This document shows positions 48,354 through 57,511 of a stretch of 64,000 bases of DNA, piece by piece. The notes under the pieces are model-generated. The model searched no databases. It was given only the letters and a program-made list of their open reading frames with translations, and was not told the origin of the DNA. Source of the DNA: Collinsella sp. AM34-10 (GTDB taxonomy: Bacteria > Actinomycetota > Coriobacteriia > Coriobacteriales > Coriobacteriaceae); assembly GCF_003469185.1 (NCBI RefSeq), contig NZ_QSIL01000001.1, forward strand, positions 124,001-188,000, read 5' to 3'. Numbering within the stretch: position 1 is the first letter of the stretch; every line of letters starts with the position of its first letter. Position numbers and translations under genes: made by a program.

Positions 48354-49070
48354 ATGCAGCGTGCCAAACAGATATCGGAGTCTATTGAGCTGGGCATCAT
48401 CTTGGCGCTCGCCGGTGGCTTTATGGATGTGTATTCGTACATTGGGCGCGATCATGTTTTCGCCAACGCGCAGACGGGCAATATCTTGCTGGTGGGCGTG
48501 AGCATCTCAGAGGGCAATTGGGCGCTGGCGGGGCGCTATTTCTTTCCCGTGGTGTCGTTTGCCGTGGGTATTATGCTTGCCGACCTGGTTCACGAGCGGT
48601 TTGGCAGTGTGATTCACTGGCGCCAGGTGACGGTGTTCTTTGAAGCCGTTATCTTGCTGGGCGTGAGCTTTATTCCCGGTGGCGATTTCAACCTGCTCGC
48701 CAACTGCCTCACTTCGTTTGCCTGCGGTATGCAGGTCGAGAGCTTCCGCAAGATCCACGGTCACGGCATCGCCACGACCATGTGCATCGGCAACCTCCGT
48801 AACGCCCTGCAAAACGTGGACGATTACATCATCACCCACAAGCGCGGCTTTTTGGAAAACGGCCTGCTGTACTTTGGCGTGATCTTTACCTTTGTGTTTG
48901 GCGCTGTGTTGGGCAACTGGTGTATTGAGCGCATAGGCCTGCACGCCATCGTCGTGGCGAGCGTGCTGCTGTTTGTCGCGTTTGCCATCATGTTCATCGA
49001 CCGCGAGCGCGACTTGCGTTTTCGCTGGAAGGTTGCGGCCGAGGCTTGGAAAGAGGGCTGTCGAAAGTAA
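48354..49070 (+). CDS. DUF1275 (YoaK) family membrane protein
   Basis: A 238-residue protein with six hydrophobic helices: GIILALAGGFMDVYSYIGRD, then the NAQTGNILLVGV motif characteristic of DUF1275, and FASGMQVESFRKIHG-like sequence (here FACGMQVESFRKIHG) in the fourth segment. The function of the family is unknown; a transport role is usually assumed. ATG 48354 follows AAGGAGG at a spacing of 9. It is divergent from the YgiQ gene, whose start is 269 bp away. Confidence 0.87.
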   Translation: MQRAKQISESIELGIILALAGGFMDVYSYIGRDHVFANAQTGNILLVGVSISEGNWALAGRYFFPVVSFAVGIMLADLVHERFGSVIHWRQVTVFFEAVILLGVSFIPGGDFNLLANCLTSFACGMQVESFRKIHGHGIATTMCIGNLRNALQNVDDYIITHKRGFLENGLLYFGVIFTFVFGAVLGNWCIERIGLHAIVVASVLLFVAFAIMFIDRERDLRFRWKVAAEAWKEGCRK

Positions 49071-49190
49071 CCGAATGCGGCAGAGGGGTTGTCCCTTTGC
49101 CGCAATATTTTTCCTCTCTATGTAATACAGTTGCAGGAGCCAGAAAAAATATCTAGCTCCTGAACGTTGCAACGAACTGCTTTTTGCGAT

Positions 49191-49730
49191 TTATTCGAGA
49201 TGCTCTTCAATCCGAGCCCTCAGAAGGGCAATGGCTGTGGGTATTCCAATTGCGACGGCTAATTCGGCTTTATCCAAAACCTGTATGCTAAAGCACGATT
49301 GTTTATCACATTGAAGGACGTTAACTGAAGATAGCTTTACTTCCCGTTGACTGAATATATCGTAATCTCCAAATAGGAAGTTACCTTTTATTGTGTAATT
49401 CGGTATGTTCGTTACGCACTTCATCTCAAGTCTGTTTAGGCCATAATCGAACACCGCAACTTCCTTGTGTTCGATGATGAGCGCAACCCTGGGCATGTTA
49501 CTAAAACCACCGTCGACGACAGTAAAGAGTTTTTCATTTGCATCGTCATAAACGGTATATTTAAGACTCAATAGCTGTCCTAGTGGACCCGTGAACCCAT
49601 GTCTTTTGATGTTGAGGTTGTCTCCCGCTGGGTTGATGAGAGCTAGAGCATGCGGATAAGGGTTACCTTCAATTGAGATTCGATATTCGTTTGTAGCCGT
49701 CTTGCTCGATTTAGGACCAGTAGCTATCAC
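49191..49730 (-). CDS. LURP-one-related (LOR/scramblase-like) protein
   Basis: A 179-residue protein predicted to be mostly beta strands with a C-terminal helix. The segment TIKGNFLFGDYDIFSQREVKL followed by a hydrophobic ending IQVLDKAELAVAIGIPTAIALL fits the tubby-like LURP-one fold. GC content and codon use are clearly lower than in neighbouring genes, suggesting acquisition. The start is uncertain: GTG 49730 is used here. Function unknown; LOR proteins may bind membranes. It is convergent with the DUF1275 gene. Confidence 0.6.
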   Translation of the reverse strand: MIATGPKSSKTATNEYRISIEGNPYPHALALINPAGDNLNIKRHGFTGPLGQLLSLKYTVYDDANEKLFTVVDGGFSNMPRVALIIEHKEVAVFDYGLNRLEMKCVTNIPNYTIKGNFLFGDYDIFSQREVKLSSVNVLQCDKQSCFSIQVLDKAELAVAIGIPTAIALLRARIEEHLE

Positions 49731-50142
49731 GCGTCATCGCCTCGATCGAATTGGAGCCGTCTTCTGCTTCGTGCGGAGAATTACGCTGTACGTTGTAGTA
49801 CATGCAGCTGCAATAACAGCATGGGCAATTTCTAACAAAATGAATGATGCTATTTGCTGCATGCATATTATTTACTATAAAGTATCCTTTTATAAACGTA
49901 TTGTCAAACATATATTGCTAAAACAGAAACAATTTATAGACTGAGCGGGCCGTATTCTTTGGGCGAGTGCTCCTATAATCTAGCCTACGCTGCTGTCGGG
50001 AGGAAAGGACTAGGGCTCTATTATTATGTTGAAACGCTTTAACACCTTTGATGTTCTCACGCGTTTTTTGTTTCAAAAGCGTTAGGATGGGACTTATAGC
50101 GCGGGGCGTAATGGGTGCCCCGCACACGATGGGAGGCTATCA
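49731..50142. other. AT-rich intergenic region before lactaldehyde reductase
   Basis: The 412-bp gap is AT-rich up to about 49950, matching the low-GC neighbour. Closer to the reductase a loose dyad TTGAAAC...GTTTCAA spans about 50029-50077, and a GCGGGGC...GCCCCGC stem (50101-50123) precedes GGGAGG. No gene is supported. Confidence 0.45.
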
Positions 50143-51309
50143 ATGGCTAATCGTTTCGTTCTCAACACCATTTCTTATCATGGTTCCGGCGCCATCAAGG
50201 AGATCCCCGGTGAGCTCCAGCGTCGCGGCTACAAGAAGATCTTCGTCTGCTCCGACCCCGATCTGGTTAAGTTTGGCGTTACCGCTAAGGTGACCGACGA
50301 GCTCGACGCCGCCGGCATCGCTTGGAGCCTCTACTCCGAGATCAAGCCCAACCCCACTATCCAGAACGTCAAGGACGGCGTCGAGGCCTTCAAGGCCGCC
50401 GAGGCTGACGCTATCGTGACCATCGGTGGTGGCTCCTCCATGGACACCGCCAAGGCCATCGGCATCATCATCAACAACCCCGAGTTCGCCGACGTCCGCA
50501 GCCTCGAGGGCGTTGCTCCCACCAAGAACCACGCCGTGTTCACCATCGCCGTGCCGACGACCGCCGGTACCGCTGCTGAGGTGACCATCAACTACGTCAT
50601 CACCGACCCCGAGAAGGTCCGCAAGTTCGTGTGCGTCGACACCAACGACGCCCCCGAGGTTGCCGTCGTCGACCCCGACATGATGGCTTCCATGCCCGCC
50701 GGCCTGACCGCTTCCACTGGTATGGACGCTCTGACCCACGCCATCGAGGGCTACACCACCAAGGGCGCTTGGGAGCTTTCCGACATGTTCCACTTTGAGG
50801 CCATTAAGCTGATCAGCGAGAACCTGCGCGACTCCGTCGCCGAGGCCAAGTCCGGCCAGCCCGGCTCCGGCCGCGAGGGCATGGCGCTTGGCCAGTATGT
50901 CGCCGGCATGGGCTTCTCCAACGTTGGCCTGGGCATCGACCACGCCATGGCTCACACCCTGTCCGCTCACTACGACACCCCGCACGGCGTCGCTTGCGCC
51001 ATGCTGCTGCCGATCGCCATGGAGTTCAACAAGCCGGTTTGCGCCGAGCGCCTGGCCAAGGTTGCCGTTGCCATGGGTGTTGACACCACGGGCATGAGCA
51101 CCGATGAGGCCGCCGACGCCGCCATCGCCGCCGTCAAGCAGCTCTCTGCCGACGTGAACATCCCGCACGTCTGCGAGGCCATGAAGGCCGACGAGATCGA
51201 GGTCTTGGCCAAGGACGCCATGGCCGACGCCTGCTTCCCGGGCAACCCGCGCGAGGCGACGCTCGACGACGTCATCGAGCTCTTCAAGAAGATCTGCCCG
51301 GCTGCCTAG
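50143..51309 (+). CDS. fucO: Lactaldehyde reductase (Fe-containing alcohol dehydrogenase)
   Basis: A 388-residue group III alcohol dehydrogenase very close to E. coli FucO: PEFADVRSLEGVAPT, TTAGTAAEVTINYVITDPEK and MALGQYVAGMGFSNVGLG match it almost throughout. Metal ligands Asp195, His199, His267 and His281 and the NAD-binding GGGSSMDTAKA motif are present. It reduces L-lactaldehyde to 1,2-propanediol during fucose or rhamnose fermentation and may also reduce other aldehydes. No other fucose gene is in the window, so it is a single-gene unit with its own terminator at 51361. Codon use suggests high expression. Confidence 0.93.
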   Translation: MANRFVLNTISYHGSGAIKEIPGELQRRGYKKIFVCSDPDLVKFGVTAKVTDELDAAGIAWSLYSEIKPNPTIQNVKDGVEAFKAAEADAIVTIGGGSSMDTAKAIGIIINNPEFADVRSLEGVAPTKNHAVFTIAVPTTAGTAAEVTINYVITDPEKVRKFVCVDTNDAPEVAVVDPDMMASMPAGLTASTGMDALTHAIEGYTTKGAWELSDMFHFEAIKLISENLRDSVAEAKSGQPGSGREGMALGQYVAGMGFSNVGLGIDHAMAHTLSAHYDTPHGVACAMLLPIAMEFNKPVCAERLAKVAVAMGVDTTGMSTDEAADAAIAAVKQLSADVNIPHVCEAMKADEIEVLAKDAMADACFPGNPREATLDDVIELFKKICPAA

Positions 51310-51360
51310 CCCAGTTTGGTGGTCCTTCGCCCGTAGGCGTATGGTCTTTTGACTTGCTGC

Positions 51361-51396
51361 TGGCCCCGCCGTGCTACGCACGGCGGGGCTTTTTGT
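51361..51396 (+). terminator. Terminator after lactaldehyde reductase
   Basis: GCCCCGCCGTGC pairs with GCACGGCGGGGC, followed by TTTTTGTG. Confidence 0.9.
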
Positions 51397-51470
51397 GCTG
51401 CGTCGATGCCCTGAGGCGAGCAAAACTAAGGCATGCTGCCCGCTGCGGATAGGTGGTGCACTTCCCAGCG

Positions 51471-51780
51471 TGCATTTTTGGGAGTATTCAGCAAGCTCTG
51501 AAAAATGCATAACGTTGTGAATGGGCCGCAGTGGCCCGCAGACGCTCATCGACAGCCCTTGTGGGTGGGCTATCGATGAGCGGAGGGGGCTGTCGCCGCG
51601 TTTTTGGGTTGCGACGACCTGCAACACTGCTGTAACCGCGTCGTTATGTTGTTTGTGATGGGGCCGTTGGGGCCCACGGTGCTGAATACTCCGTTTTTTG
51701 CACGGTCTAAGGTGGGGTACCCTGAGACGAAGCAAAAAGATGCCTCATTTCTATGCAGATACCGATAGGATTTATGCAAG
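51471..51780. repeat. 310-bp non-coding element with 23-bp inverted ends, copy 2
   Basis: TGCATTTTTGGGAGTATTCA (arm 51471-51493) is reverse-complementary to TGCTGAATACTCCGTTTTTT (arm 51680-51702). Relative to copy 1, the T-to-A change inside the left arm (GAGTTTTC to GAGTATTC) is matched by A-to-T in the right arm (GAAAACTC to GAATACTC), a compensatory change. An internal GCTCATCGA...TCGATGAGC stem with AGCCC/GGGCT lies at about 51543-51581. Confidence 0.75.
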
Positions 51781-51913
51781 ATTGGGATTATAAACCGTGC
51801 GCGTGCAGAAAACCGGTGCGGGGACGTCTGGAGGCGGTTCGGCTCCTGGGGCATTGCACGTGCAGAACGGTTAAAATCGGGGCTCGGTCTTAGTTTTATA
51901 TGGAAGGATACAT

Positions 51914-52957
51914 ATGGCTTCTAATAATGATGCTTCGTTGGAGGAGACGCTCTCCTATATCACTGAGCAGCTTAAGGCTCTGACTTCTATTGCTTCGCCT
52001 ACGAGCTATACCCGTGCGGCTACTGACTATCTAATGGAAACGTTGCGCGATATGGGCTTTGGGCCCGAGCGCTCCAATAAGGGCAACGTGTTGGTTGAGC
52101 TTGGCGGCGAGGGCGAGCCGCTCGTGTTGGCGAGCCATGTCGACACCCTGGGCGCCATGGTGCGCTCCATTAAGGACAATGGTCGCCTGCGTCCCACGAC
52201 GCTTGGCGGGCATCAGTGGTCTACGGCCGATGGCGAGAACTGCACCGTTTACACGCGCGATGGCAATGTCTATACGGGCGTGGTCCTCAATACCGAGCCT
52301 TCGGCGCATGTGGCCGATGAGCCGGTCAAGGCCATCGAGAAGAACATGGAGATCCTGCTCGACGAGAACGTTGACAGCAAGGACGATGTGCTCGAGCTGG
52401 GTATTCAGACTGGCGACATCATCGCCATGGATCCGCGCACCACGGTGACGGAGAGCGGCTACATTAAGAGTCGCTTCCTTGACGACAAACTGTCGGCGTC
52501 GATTCTGCTGGGCTTGGCGCGTGCCGTCGCCGCTGGCGAGGTGACGCTCTCGCGCAAGGTGTCGCTGCTCTTTACCGTGTACGAGGAGGTCGGTCACGGC
52601 GGCGCCTTTGTGCCGGTCGACACGCGCGAGATGATCAGCGTGGACATGGGCTGCGTGGGCGACGACCTGGGCTGCACCGAGCGCATGGTTTCGATTTGCG
52701 CTAAGGATTCGGGCGGTCCGTACAACTACGACCTGGTAACCACACTATCCAACATCGCGCGCGAGCTGGAGCTCGATTACGCCATCGATGTGTACCCGCA
52801 TTACGGTTCCGACGTCGAGGCCACGCTCTCGGCCGGCTACGACATTCGCCATGGTCTGATCGGCCCCGGCGTGTACGCGAGCCACAACTACGAGCGCAGC
52901 CACATCGACGGCGTGCGCAATACCTACGAGCTGGTTCGCGCCTACGTTCAGCGCTAG
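51914..52957 (+). CDS. M42 family metallopeptidase
   Basis: A 347-residue zinc or cobalt aminopeptidase/endoglucanase-like enzyme. Metal and catalytic residues are visible: His in LASHVDTLGAMV, Asp in FLDDKLSASILL, Glu-Glu in TVYEEVGHGG, Asp in ISVDMGC, and His in ASHNYERSHIDG. These enzymes remove N-terminal residues from peptides and form dodecameric shells. The ATG follows ATGGAAGGATACAT. Terminator at 52991. The upstream region is occupied by the 310-bp element. Confidence 0.9.
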   Translation: MASNNDASLEETLSYITEQLKALTSIASPTSYTRAATDYLMETLRDMGFGPERSNKGNVLVELGGEGEPLVLASHVDTLGAMVRSIKDNGRLRPTTLGGHQWSTADGENCTVYTRDGNVYTGVVLNTEPSAHVADEPVKAIEKNMEILLDENVDSKDDVLELGIQTGDIIAMDPRTTVTESGYIKSRFLDDKLSASILLGLARAVAAGEVTLSRKVSLLFTVYEEVGHGGAFVPVDTREMISVDMGCVGDDLGCTERMVSICAKDSGGPYNYDLVTTLSNIARELELDYAIDVYPHYGSDVEATLSAGYDIRHGLIGPGVYASHNYERSHIDGVRNTYELVRAYVQR

Positions 52958-52990
52958 GGGAGCAGCTTGCGACTCGGCTGACCAATCGCT

Positions 52991-53016
52991 AAGGCCCGAT
53001 TTCTCGGGCCTTTTTT
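52991..53016 (+). terminator. Terminator after the M42 peptidase
   Basis: AAGGCCCGA pairs with TCGGGCCTT, followed by a T-tract. Confidence 0.85.
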
Positions 53017-53095
53017 CACTTTTGGTTGTTTAGTATTATGATGTCTGTAATCTATTAACTAAACGTGTAAATTACTTAACGAGGTGATGCGGTGT

Positions 53096-54469
53096 ATGGA
53101 CACGTCTGAGTACTTGTCTATGGGTGATGCTGCCCGCCTGTTGGGCGTTACGAAAGCCCGCATATCTCAACTTGCCGCATCGGGAACGCTTGTGTGCGAT
53201 ATTGTGGGCGGCCGGAAGTTGGTCGAGTACAATTCTGCGCTCGCCTATCAAAAGGTCCGCAAGCGGGGACGCCGTCCTGCGGCCGATGTGGGACGCAAGT
53301 TTACGCTGATGTCGGCCGACCATGAGGTCGCGCATGTCTCATTTGATCCGACGCGTGAGTTTCCCTTCGAAATCGCCGAGGTCCTCGATGCGCAACGAAT
53401 GCCGTTTGGCACATGCTCGAGCTCTTCTCCAACGGTGAATAAGCGGGAGCTCAACGCGTGGTGGGGGCATCGGTCGGTGCCCGATGTTCGTCCTGGGCTT
53501 ATCTCGCGCTACCGCGAGCTGGGAATTGCCAGTGGCATTGAGGTGCCGGTTCAGTGCCTGGGTCTCTCGCTTTCGGATTGCTATTGGCTGCGGCCGGCAG
53601 AATGCGACGGGTTCGAATGGCGAAACCTCAATTACTTTGAGAACGAATTTGAGCGATCGGCGCCCGAGGGGCGTTCGGGTTGGCTGGAAGGCATCGGTCT
53701 TAAAAATCCGGATAACACGTCCGAGGGCGAGCTCCCTAAATCGTGGATGATCCGAAACGGCATTCGCGTTTTGGCTAAAGGATGCGGCGTGGACGATCAG
53801 CGTCCCTTTAACGAGGCGGTTGCAACGGCTCTGCATCGTCGCTTGCTGTCGGAGGGCGAGTTTGTTCCTTATACGGTTGAGCGGATGTTCGATGGCCCTG
53901 TGTGTCTGTGCGACGACTTTCTTGACGGCCGCGAGGAATACGTTCCGGCTGTTTACGTTAAGGGCGCACTTGGTAGCCAGCGGGGAGACTCGACATACGA
54001 TCGATACTGTCGCTACCTTGGCAAGCATGGTGCCGATGAGGCCGCTGTGAGAAGGTCCATGTCGCAGATGATTGTCTGCGATGCCCTTTTGGCCAACAGC
54101 GACCGCCATTGGCGAAACTTCGGCATCATCCGTAATGTCGACACCCTGGAGATAAAACCCGCACCGCTGTTCGATAGCGGCAACTGTCTGTGGTATAACG
54201 TGCCAACCGTCTTGCTCGCGGCTGGGGAGTTTGGGTTTTCCGCTAAGCCGTTTGGGCCCGACCCTTCCGCTCAGCTGGCGCTTGCGGACTCGCTCGATTG
54301 GTTCGATTCATCTCGGCTCAACGGATTTGTTGATGAGGCGATCGAGATTCTTTCGCAGAGCGAATGGGCGACGGCGGAGGGTCGGCTCGAGTCCATTCGC
54401 CGCGGCCTCGAGCGTCGCGTAATCGAGGTTAGTGCCGCTGTTGAGGTACTTCGACACGTGCGGCGATAA
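53096..54469 (+). CDS. HipA-like kinase fused to an N-terminal DNA-binding HTH
   Basis: A 457-residue two-domain protein. Residues 3-45 (SEYLSMGDAARLLGVTKARI) form a MerR/excisionase-type helix-turn-helix; the C-terminal half has HipA/phosphatidylinositol-kinase-like motifs, LLANSDRHWRNFGII with the catalytic Asp336 and Asn, and the metal-binding PAPLFDSGNCLW with Asp360. HipA toxins are usually encoded with a separate HipB antitoxin; here the DNA-binding part is in the same chain and no hipB is adjacent. The N-terminal HipA subdomain is divergent. It could be a stress kinase or a defence protein. Start ATG 53096; GTG 53084 and ATG 53087 are alternatives. Confidence 0.75.
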   Translation: MDTSEYLSMGDAARLLGVTKARISQLAASGTLVCDIVGGRKLVEYNSALAYQKVRKRGRRPAADVGRKFTLMSADHEVAHVSFDPTREFPFEIAEVLDAQRMPFGTCSSSSPTVNKRELNAWWGHRSVPDVRPGLISRYRELGIASGIEVPVQCLGLSLSDCYWLRPAECDGFEWRNLNYFENEFERSAPEGRSGWLEGIGLKNPDNTSEGELPKSWMIRNGIRVLAKGCGVDDQRPFNEAVATALHRRLLSEGEFVPYTVERMFDGPVCLCDDFLDGREEYVPAVYVKGALGSQRGDSTYDRYCRYLGKHGADEAAVRRSMSQMIVCDALLANSDRHWRNFGIIRNVDTLEIKPAPLFDSGNCLWYNVPTVLLAAGEFGFSAKPFGPDPSAQLALADSLDWFDSSRLNGFVDEAIEILSQSEWATAEGRLESIRRGLERRVIEVSAAVEVLRHVRR

Positions 54470-54477
54470 ACCCGTGG

Positions 54478-55578
54478 CTACTTAAGTGCGCCGGTCACGG
54501 TACCGCCGCCGAGGACGATGTCGCCGCGGTAGATTACAACGGCTTGGCCGGGGGCGATGGCTCGTTGTGGCTCGTCAAAGGTCAGCAGCATTTGTCCGTT
54601 GGCGTCACGCGTAAGGGTTGCTGCCTGGTCCTTTTGACGGTAGCGGTACTTGGCGCCCACGCGAATGCCGCCGGACGTGAGCTCTGCCTCCATGTGGTCG
54701 GCAGGGGCACTCCAGATCCAGTCATTGGCCGTGAGCGCTGTGGCCGTCAGGTCCTCGGCCTCGCCCAGATGCACAATGTTGTTGGCGGCATCGACGCCCG
54801 TTACGTACACGGGATGCGCCATCGCGACGCCCAGGCCCTTGCGCTGGCCGATGGTGTAGCGCAGCGCGCCGTTGTGGCGCCCGACCACGCTGCCGTCGCG
54901 CCACACAATGTCGCCCGGTGCAGTGGGATGTCCGCAGCGGCGCTCGATATAGCCCGCGTAGTCACCGTCTGGAATAAAGCAGATGTCCTCGCTTTCGGCC
55001 TTCTGGGCGTTGGTAAAGCCCTGCTCGGCGGCTATGCGGCGCACGTCGCGCTCTTTGTCCAGTCCGGCCAGCGGAAAGATCGTGCGTGCCAGGCGCTCTT
55101 GTGTGAGCGAATACAAAAAGTAGCTTTGGTCCTTTTTGGGATCTTCGCCGCGGTGCAGCTGCCAGGTTCCGTCGGACGCCTGGCTCGTTTTGGCGTAATG
55201 ACCCGTGGCGATGTAGTCGCAGCCCATATCGAGTGCCGCATCGAGCAGCGCGCCAAACTTAATATGGCGGTTGCAGATGATGCACGGGTTGGGCGTCAGT
55301 CCCTCCTGATAGGCAGTCACGAAGCGCTCGATAACGTTGCGGTCGAAGGTCTGCTGCAGGTCGAGCACGTGGTGGGGTATCCCCAGGCGCTCGGCGACGG
55401 CCTTTGCATCGGCGATGTCGCGGTCGACTTTGCTCATGCCCGTGACGGGATCGGGCGCGGGACAGGTGAGGCGCATGGTGGCACCGACGCATTCGTAGCC
55501 CTGGCGCTTGAGCAGGTAGGCAGTCACGCTGGAATCGACGCCGCCACTCATGGCGACGAGCACGCGCTTGTTGTGCAT
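54478..55578 (-). CDS. mnmA: tRNA 2-thiouridylase MnmA
   Basis: A 366-residue enzyme that thiolates U34 in tRNA-Lys, -Glu and -Gln. The PP-loop motif SGGVDSS is at residues 11-17; the catalytic Cys pair is Cys102 in NPCIICNRH and Cys200 in SEDICFIPDGDYA, matching the E. coli numbering closely. The C-terminal beta-barrel domain for tRNA binding is complete. ATG 55578 follows AAGGAGAACCTCCCC; the open frame extends upstream but without signals. It is convergent with the HipA-like gene, only 8 bp apart, and lies 177 bp downstream of cysK on the same strand. Confidence 0.95.
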   Translation of the reverse strand: MHNKRVLVAMSGGVDSSVTAYLLKRQGYECVGATMRLTCPAPDPVTGMSKVDRDIADAKAVAERLGIPHHVLDLQQTFDRNVIERFVTAYQEGLTPNPCIICNRHIKFGALLDAALDMGCDYIATGHYAKTSQASDGTWQLHRGEDPKKDQSYFLYSLTQERLARTIFPLAGLDKERDVRRIAAEQGFTNAQKAESEDICFIPDGDYAGYIERRCGHPTAPGDIVWRDGSVVGRHNGALRYTIGQRKGLGVAMAHPVYVTGVDAANNIVHLGEAEDLTATALTANDWIWSAPADHMEAELTSGGIRVGAKYRYRQKDQAATLTRDANGQMLLTFDEPQRAIAPGQAVVIYRGDIVLGGGTVTGALK

Positions 55579-55755
55579 GGGGAGGTTCTCCTTGGTGGCA
55601 TGTGGCCAAAAAAGAAAAGCGGCGCGGGAGGCTGGTTCCGCGCCGCAGACATTGTAGCAAGTTCGGACGACTCGTGGAGCGCCCTGATGGGATGGGCTTA
55701 GACTGCCGGGAGAGAGGAGACCGATTCGTCCTGGGCTCAACCTATGGGCGAGGCC

Positions 55756-56694
55756 CTAGTCCTGGAAGAGTGCCGTGGACAGGTAGCGCTCACCGGTGTC
55801 GGCAAGCAGAGCCACGATGGTCTTGCCCTCGTTCTCGGGGCGCTTGGCCAGCTGCAGTGCGGCCCACACGGCGGCGCCGGACGAAATGCCCACGAGCACG
55901 CCCTCCTTGTGGCCCACGGCGCGGCCGGTGGCAAAGGCGTCGTCGTTCTCGACGGGGATGATCTCGTCATAGACCTGGGTGTCGAGGACGTCGGGCACAA
56001 AGCCGGCGCCGATACCCTGGATCTTGTGCGGGCCGGCCTGGCCCTTGGAGAGCACTGGGGAAGTGGCGGGCTCGACGGTGACAACCTGAATCTCGGGGTT
56101 CTGCTCCTTGAGGAACTCGCCCACGCCGGTCACGGTGCCGCCGGTGCCAACGCCGGCGACGAAGATGTCGACCTTGCCGTCGGTGTCATCCCAGATCTCG
56201 GGGCCGGTCGTGGCCTTGTGGATGGCGGGGTTGGCGGGGTTTACAAACTGGCCGGGGATAATGCTGTTGGGTGTCTCCTTCTGCAGTTCCTCGGCCTTGG
56301 CGATGGCGCCCTTCATGCCCTTGGAACCGTCGGTGAGCACGAGCTGTGCGCCGTATGCCTGCATAAGTTTGCGGCGCTCGACGGACATGGTCTCGGGCAT
56401 GGTGATGATCACCTTGTAGCCGCGAGCCGCCGCCACCGAGGCGATGCCGACGCCGGTGTTGCCACTCGTGGGCTCGATGATGGTGTAGTCGCCGCCGCGC
56501 ACGAGCTTGCCGGCCTTCTCGGCCTCGTCGATCATGTTCTTGGCGACGCGGTCTTTGACGGACCCGGCGGGGTTGAAGTATTCCAGCTTGACGAGCACGC
56601 GGGCCTTGAGGTCCTCATCGGCCTCAAAGTGAGTGAGCTCCAGAAGCGGGGTGTGGCCGATAAGCTGATCGATGGACGTATAAACATTGCTCAT
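55756..56694 (-). CDS. cysK: Cysteine synthase A
   Basis: A 312-residue PLP enzyme making cysteine from O-acetylserine and sulfide. The PLP-binding Lys47 is in NPAGSVKDR, the substrate-binding loop is [12 protein letters not shown], the phosphate-binding loop is GTGGTVTG, and the active-site Ser loop near the C-terminus is [11 protein letters not shown]. It is divergently transcribed from an Rrf2 regulator 252 bp away and 177 bp upstream of mnmA on the same strand, a plausible sulfur-relay unit since MnmA needs sulfur from cysteine. ATG 56694 follows TTTGGAGGTTCACC. Confidence 0.95.
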   Translation of the reverse strand: MSNVYTSIDQLIGHTPLLELTHFEADEDLKARVLVKLEYFNPAGSVKDRVAKNMIDEAEKAGKLVRGGDYTIIEPTSGNTGVGIASVAAARGYKVIITMPETMSVERRKLMQAYGAQLVLTDGSKGMKGAIAKAEELQKETPNSIIPGQFVNPANPAIHKATTGPEIWDDTDGKVDIFVAGVGTGGTVTGVGEFLKEQNPEIQVVTVEPATSPVLSKGQAGPHKIQGIGAGFVPDVLDTQVYDEIIPVENDDAFATGRAVGHKEGVLVGISSGAAVWAALQLAKRPENEGKTIVALLADTGERYLSTALFQD

Positions 56695-56946
56695 GGTGAA
56701 CCTCCAAAGTGTTCAAATGGCTGGATACCGTGTGGGTTCACGGTGTGTGTAGCAGCAAACCCACAAACTTTATGGGTTGTTCTTTTTGCTGTTGGCAAGC
56801 ATAGTAGACAGTAAAGCCTAGTAACGCAATAGGAAATAGAAGATTATTGCGAGTCGATTAACCAGCTTGACGGGAATAGGTATTTTCAAAACCAATTTTT
56901 CGGCTAGAATTTCTACGAATTAAAAGACCGAAAGGCAGCAATATAT

Positions 56947-57375
56947 ATGTTGGTTTCCACAAAGGGCAGATATGCCCTGCGCGTTATGGTCGACCTGGCC
57001 GAGCACCAGGCGGCAGGCCGCATTCCCCTCAAAGAGATCGCGGCGCGTCAGGGGATTTCTGAGAAATATCTGGAGAACATTTTGGCTACGCTCGTCCGCG
57101 CCAATATGCTCTCGGGCATGCGCGGCAAGGGTGGCGGCTACGTGCTCACGCGCCCGCCCGAGCAGTACACGGTGGGCGAGATCTTGCGCCTGACCGAGGG
57201 CAGCCTGGCACCGGTCGCCTGCCTGGATGGCGACTGCAAGGGTTGCTCGCGAGCTGATGAGTGCCCCACGCTCGACGTGTGGAAGAACCTGGACAAGCTC
57301 ATCAACGACTACCTCGACGGTGTGACGCTCGATGCGCTCGTTGCCCCCAACGAGGGCTACGACTACGTCATCTAG
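56947..57375 (+). CDS. Rrf2-family transcriptional regulator (IscR/CymR-like)
   Basis: A 142-residue wHTH regulator: MLVSTKGRYALRVMVDLAEH, then the helix-turn-helix IAARQGISEKYLENILATLV and the wing GKGGGYVLTRP. Four Cys follow, at 92, 97, 100 and 106 (CLDGDCKGC and DEC), close to the three-Cys Fe-S motif of IscR but with an extra Cys. Divergence from cysK points to control of cysteine synthesis, as CymR does in Firmicutes, or Fe-S-dependent regulation; the extra Cys favours a cluster-binding form, which is inference. The ATG follows GAAAGGCAGCAAT in an AT-rich stretch. Confidence 0.88.
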   Translation: MLVSTKGRYALRVMVDLAEHQAAGRIPLKEIAARQGISEKYLENILATLVRANMLSGMRGKGGGYVLTRPPEQYTVGEILRLTEGSLAPVACLDGDCKGCSRADECPTLDVWKNLDKLINDYLDGVTLDALVAPNEGYDYVI

Positions 57376-57444
57376 CCCCACCTGTCATTTGGGGACGGGG
57401 CAGAAATGCTGGATTTTCTTGCCCTCTGAGGCTCGACAAATGAT

Positions 57445-57480
57445 AAGGCCGCCCATCGTTGCGATGGACGGCCTTCTTTA
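57445..57480. terminator. Bidirectional terminator between convergent genes
   Basis: AAGGCCGCCCATCG pairs with CGATGGACGGCCTT (one mismatch), followed by CTTTA on the plus strand. Confidence 0.75.
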
Positions 57481-57511
57481 GGTGTGTTGTGGCGGTCCGA
57501 ATCCGGTCGCT

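Larger units (their letters stand above)
51310..51913. other. Intergenic region with terminator and element copy 2
   Basis: The 604-bp gap contains the fucO terminator (51361-51396), the second copy of the 310-bp element (51471-51780) and about 130 bp before the peptidase gene that should hold its promoter. No gene is supported; small open frames overlap the element. Confidence 0.55.
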
